This document shows, piece after piece, positions 60,830 through 64,000 of a stretch of DNA of 64,000 nucleotides. The DNA lies in NCBI GenBank assembly GCA_029465975.1, contig CM055754.1:6149604-6213603 (forward strand), read 5' to 3'. The stretch is from Dallia pectoralis. Its lineage: Eukaryota; Chordata; Actinopteri; Esociformes; Umbridae. Within the stretch, counting starts at the first letter, position 1; every line of letters begins with the position of its first letter. The position numbers and the translations under genes were made by a program. The notes beneath the pieces were generated by a model that worked only from the letters and a program-made list of their open reading frames with translations, was not told the origin of the DNA and made no database searches.

Positions 60830-62695
60830 TATTTTTGTACGGGGTTCTTCACGGACATTTTTTCAAGCTGTCACTGTCCCAAGCAGTTGTCCCCACGTAC
60901 TTGAAGACCACAACCATTGTGCCGGTGCCAAAGCTGGCGACTCTGTCATGCCTAAATTACTTTTGACCTGTTGCGCGCACCCCCACAATCAAGTGCTTTG
61001 AAAGATTGTCTCAAATTAAGTCCTGCGTCCCTTCAACTCTGAACCCACATCAGTTTGCCTATCACCCTAACCGGTCGCCATCTCCACTACTGTTAACTCT
61101 GCCCTGACCCACCTGGACAAAACCAACACTTATAGCACTTATAGTGAGGATGCTGTTCATAGACTTTCGCTCAGCATTCAACACGGCCACCACCTCTAGG
61201 CTGGTTACCAAACTCATGACCTTGAGATCTGACCCTCTTTTTGCAACCAGGCTCTGGACTTCCTTAATGACAGATCTCAGGCTCTGGACCTCCTCCACTC
61301 GGACCCGGAACAACGGTGTCCCTCAGGGCTGTGTTCTTAGCCCACATTTGTACTCGCTCTTCACCCATGGCTGCGTCCCTGTACACTGCTCCAATACTCA
61401 AATGGTTGCTTAGGGAGTATTGGACCTTTACTTTTTAAGGAAGTTAAAGGCTTGTCTATCTACCATTAACTACTAGAAAACGTTGAATACCGCTGCACGG
61501 TGACGAACATTCTGACCAACTGTGCCACAGTTTGGTAAAATGGATGCTCAGCGGCCGACCGGTAGTCCCCGCAGAGTGTGGTGAAAACCACAGAGATCAT
61601 CATTAGTGTCCAGCTCCTCGCCATTTTGTAGACTCACACATTGGGGCATTCTGCACAATGACTCACTGCTAGGGATGGGAATCGAGAACCGGTTCTTCTT
61701 TAGAATCGATTCCTTGGAACCGTTAGTGTACCTGCTTAACGATTCCGCTTAACGGTTCGGCTCGTTGCAAATGTGTCATCATGACCGTCACACACGCGCT
61801 GCGCATTTTGGTTACGCAGAAGCGATCTAAAGTGTGGTTATATTTCACTCAAAAAGACGCCAATGCAGTCATTTGGAACAGTTGTAAAAGTTTAATTTCG
61901 GCAAAGGGGGGAACTACCTCCAATATGCAGAAGCATTTGGCCACACAGCACGCAATTCGTTTGCAGGACTGTCGCGTGTTTGATTCTCTACTACTCAGCG
62001 ACACAACAACAAGTGAGTCAAGCAGCAGCGGAGACGGCATCTGCTATAAATGCCAAAGGTAACCTGTCTATTTAGTTAATGTGAGCGCCATTACATTGTG
62101 TAAACTTTTACTATACGGATAATAATCTAATCATTTGCCCAAGTTGATAGTTGTGGTCTAAGACTTCTTTCTATATTGTATGTCAGTTGAGTTGAATTTA
62201 GTTTCAGGTTGAATATTCCCAAAGGAACAAGCTCTTCCTTGACTGTCTGTGTTTTTTGTTTTCATGGCACTTAAATGGCAGTTTTATTTATTTTTTTGGC
62301 TGGACCAATGAATGTGAAAAAATCTATAGGTCCCTGGACTTTACTTTGTAGCTCACCTACTTTTAGGTTTGTTCTGAGTTTGCTGCACATAATTTGTGTA
62401 TACTCTGAGTATGTGCGGTGTTCTTATCAGATATTAAAGCAAGTTAATACAAACAAACAAATTTGTAATTATTTCCTCACCCAATGAGAATCGATAAGAG
62501 AATCGATAAGGAATCGGATCGATAAGCAATATCGATAATGGAATCGGAATCGTTAAATTCTTATCAATTCCCATCCCTACTCACTGCCCAGCATACAATT
62601 TTTGCACTGCTCTTTTTGCACTTCTGGTTGGATGCAAATTGGATTTTGTTTGTACTTTACTGTTTAATGACAATAAAGTTGAATCTATTATAATC
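60830..62695 (+). pseudogene. Degenerate LINE copy, interrupted by a hAT element
   Basis: Plus-strand fragments of a non-LTR reverse transcriptase: RMLFIDFRSAFNT (catalytic box), SRLVTKLMTL and GVPQGCVLSPHLYSLFTH between 61140 and 61410, then degraded 3' sequence to 61669. The LINE resumes at 62588 with a typical 3' end, TTTAATGACAATAAAGTTGA. Stops and frameshifts show it is dead. Confidence 0.75.
61670..62579 (+). mobile_element. hAT-family transposon with BED-finger fragment
   Basis: Inverted ends TAGGGATGGGAATCGA and TCAATTCCCATCCCTA, with exact 8-bp duplications CTCACTGC at 61662-61669 and 62580-62587, diagnostic of hAT. The ORF at 61781-62062 encodes a BED-type zinc-finger-like piece (KRSKVWLYFT, KGGTTSNMQKHLATQH) in which the first zinc-binding Cys of the usual C-x2-C pair seems replaced. 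The RNase-H-like transposase core is absent, so the element is non-autonomous. Short AATCGATAAG-type direct repeats precede the right end. Confidence 0.85.
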
Positions 62696-62819
62696 TGAAA
62701 TGTAAAACAGGATTGAGAAATGCAAACGCATGAGAAATGCATCAAGAAACAAACCTATTTACACTTCTACTGAATAGTTTCAAAAGGGGTCTGTCGTTTT
62801 TATATCCGCTTTATATACA

Positions 62820-63255
62820 GCATACACCACCATTCAAAAGTTTGCGGTCACTTAATTATATTGGATTATCTATATAGGCACACAGAGGCCCATTATCAGC
62901 AATGACATTTTTTTTTTGCTAATCCAAGTGTCGTGATGCCATCTGTCAAGCATGGCAGTGCCAATGTGATGTGTTGGTGGAAGTAAAGTGGGGGATTGCT
63001 ACAGGGTGAATGGGATCTTGAATAAGGAAGGTAATCACTCCATTTTGCCATGCCATACTCTGTACAACGCCAATCTTGTGGACAATGTCCTCCAACCACA
63101 GGACAATGAGCCAAAGCACAGCTCCAAAACTATGCAAGAACAATTTAGGGAAGAAGCAGTCAGCTGTGTATAATGGGGTGGCCGGCACAGTCACTGGATC
63201 TCAACCCTATTCAAACGAATACATTTCAAAGTGACCCAAAACTTTTGAACGCTAG
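62820..63255. mobile_element. Tc1-like transposon remnant
   Basis: The left end CATTCAAAAGTTTGCGGTCACTTA and right end AAGTGACCCAAAACTTTTGAACG are degraded inverted ends of a fish Tc1-like family. The middle retains transposase-like pieces on the plus strand (SVKHGSANVMCWW-like near 62945, LQPQDNEPKHSS near 63095). Much of the coding part is deleted. Confidence 0.7.
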
Positions 63256-63259
63256 TGTA

Positions 63260-64000
63260 TATACACAAACATGTGAGACTGAGTCTTAGCCGACCAATAA
63301 GTAACTTAATCGAACCAATGCTCACTAGCTGTTTGAGACATTTTAGCAAGCATCTGCAGTTACTCTCCAGTTTCTCTTCGTGCAAAATGTCGTCCATCAC
63401 TGCCTTAAAACCACTCAAACATTTTTTTTCCGGTAAAGAATCCTTTGCCAAAACCTAAAAAATCCCCTTAGACCCAATAACCACGGCACCCTCTCGAATA
63501 AATCTTCTGAGAAGGCGTTTGGGTTGCTTTGTCATTAGAGCTGTATTTAAGCTACACGTCGCGTGGTGGAACATGCCAATTAGACAGTCCCCACATCCTA
63601 GCTGTTTGTAGTGACCAATGTTACGTTTTCCAGGACAAGGGATTTTCTTATTTAACAGTTAGTTTAACAATATACATTAATTTTGTAACTGTTTAACATA
63701 AAGTCAAGGGACAGCTATCTCTAATATTGTCCACCTGAGGGTTAGGCTTATCTTAAACAACACTGTTCAGTATCCTTTCTAAGCCATCTGGAGATAATTT
63801 GGAAAGTACATTAAAACAATACAGGTACAGAACATTTAGAAGTCCATTGACAATCTGAAGTACACTATTCCAGTCTTCGTCCAGTCTAAAAGCCCCACAT
63901 GTTTAACGCTCAATCGTACAAATCAAGAGCCGCTCACATAAGCAAGTTTCCAGTGAGACCAATATCTTTCACTTTTAGCCAGAACGTTGCAGAGAACTAA
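63260..64000. other. Unassigned stretch, probably gabrb1 intron
   Basis: No exon of the beta subunit and no recognisable element is visible. The next expected upstream gabrb1 exon (about 221 nt in this family) is not present here on the minus strand. Confidence 0.5.

Overview
This is a nuclear DNA window from a teleost fish. The evidence is intron-rich vertebrate genes with canonical GT-AG boundaries, fish-type Tc1-like, hAT and LINE remnants, and dense minisatellites. The species cannot be fixed from the sequence; the repeat families look like those of basal euteleosts such as pikes and salmonids, but that is only an impression. I rebuilt exon structures by reading splice sites on both strands and checking that every intron phase closes.

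Layout: 0.4-1.9 kb, minus strand, a complete YIPF5/YIPF7-family gene (probably yipf7). 2.6-4.8 kb, plus strand, complete lamtor3, head-to-head with it. 5.6-10.0 kb, minus strand, complete dapp1, tail-to-tail with lamtor3, with a 21-bp minisatellite in its probable 3' UTR. 10-15.4 kb is intergenic with transposon debris. 15.4-28.7 kb, minus strand, atp10d in 20 coding exons (1379 aa); its intron 2 carries a 2.1-kb array of a 51-bp unit that resembles the end of its own exon 2. 28.8-38.5 kb is probably the 5' intron or flank of atp10d, full of transposon remnants. 38.6-45.9 kb, plus strand, complete commd8, whose intron 2 holds a young, complete, non-autonomous LTR retrotransposon with an ORF of about 790 codons. 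45.9-51.3 kb is intergenic. 51.3-58.8 kb, minus strand, holds the last five exons of a GABA-A receptor beta subunit (gabrb1); its 5' exons lie beyond the window. 58.8-64 kb is transposon-rich intron sequence.

The commd8, atp10d and gabrb1 cluster matches the human 4p12 neighbourhood, and lamtor3-dapp1 matches human 4q23, so the window joins two conserved blocks. The genes do not form one pathway: YIPF acts in ER-Golgi traffic, LAMTOR3 in Ragulator/mTORC1 signalling on lysosomes, DAPP1 in PI3K signalling, ATP10D in lipid flipping, COMMD8 in the Commander complex, and GABRB1 in inhibitory neurotransmission.

The most striking non-gene content is recurrent tandem amplification of once-coding DNA: an atp10d exon-like segment, two separate parts of a Tc1-like transposase, and the frame-tolerant repeat ORF of the LTR element.
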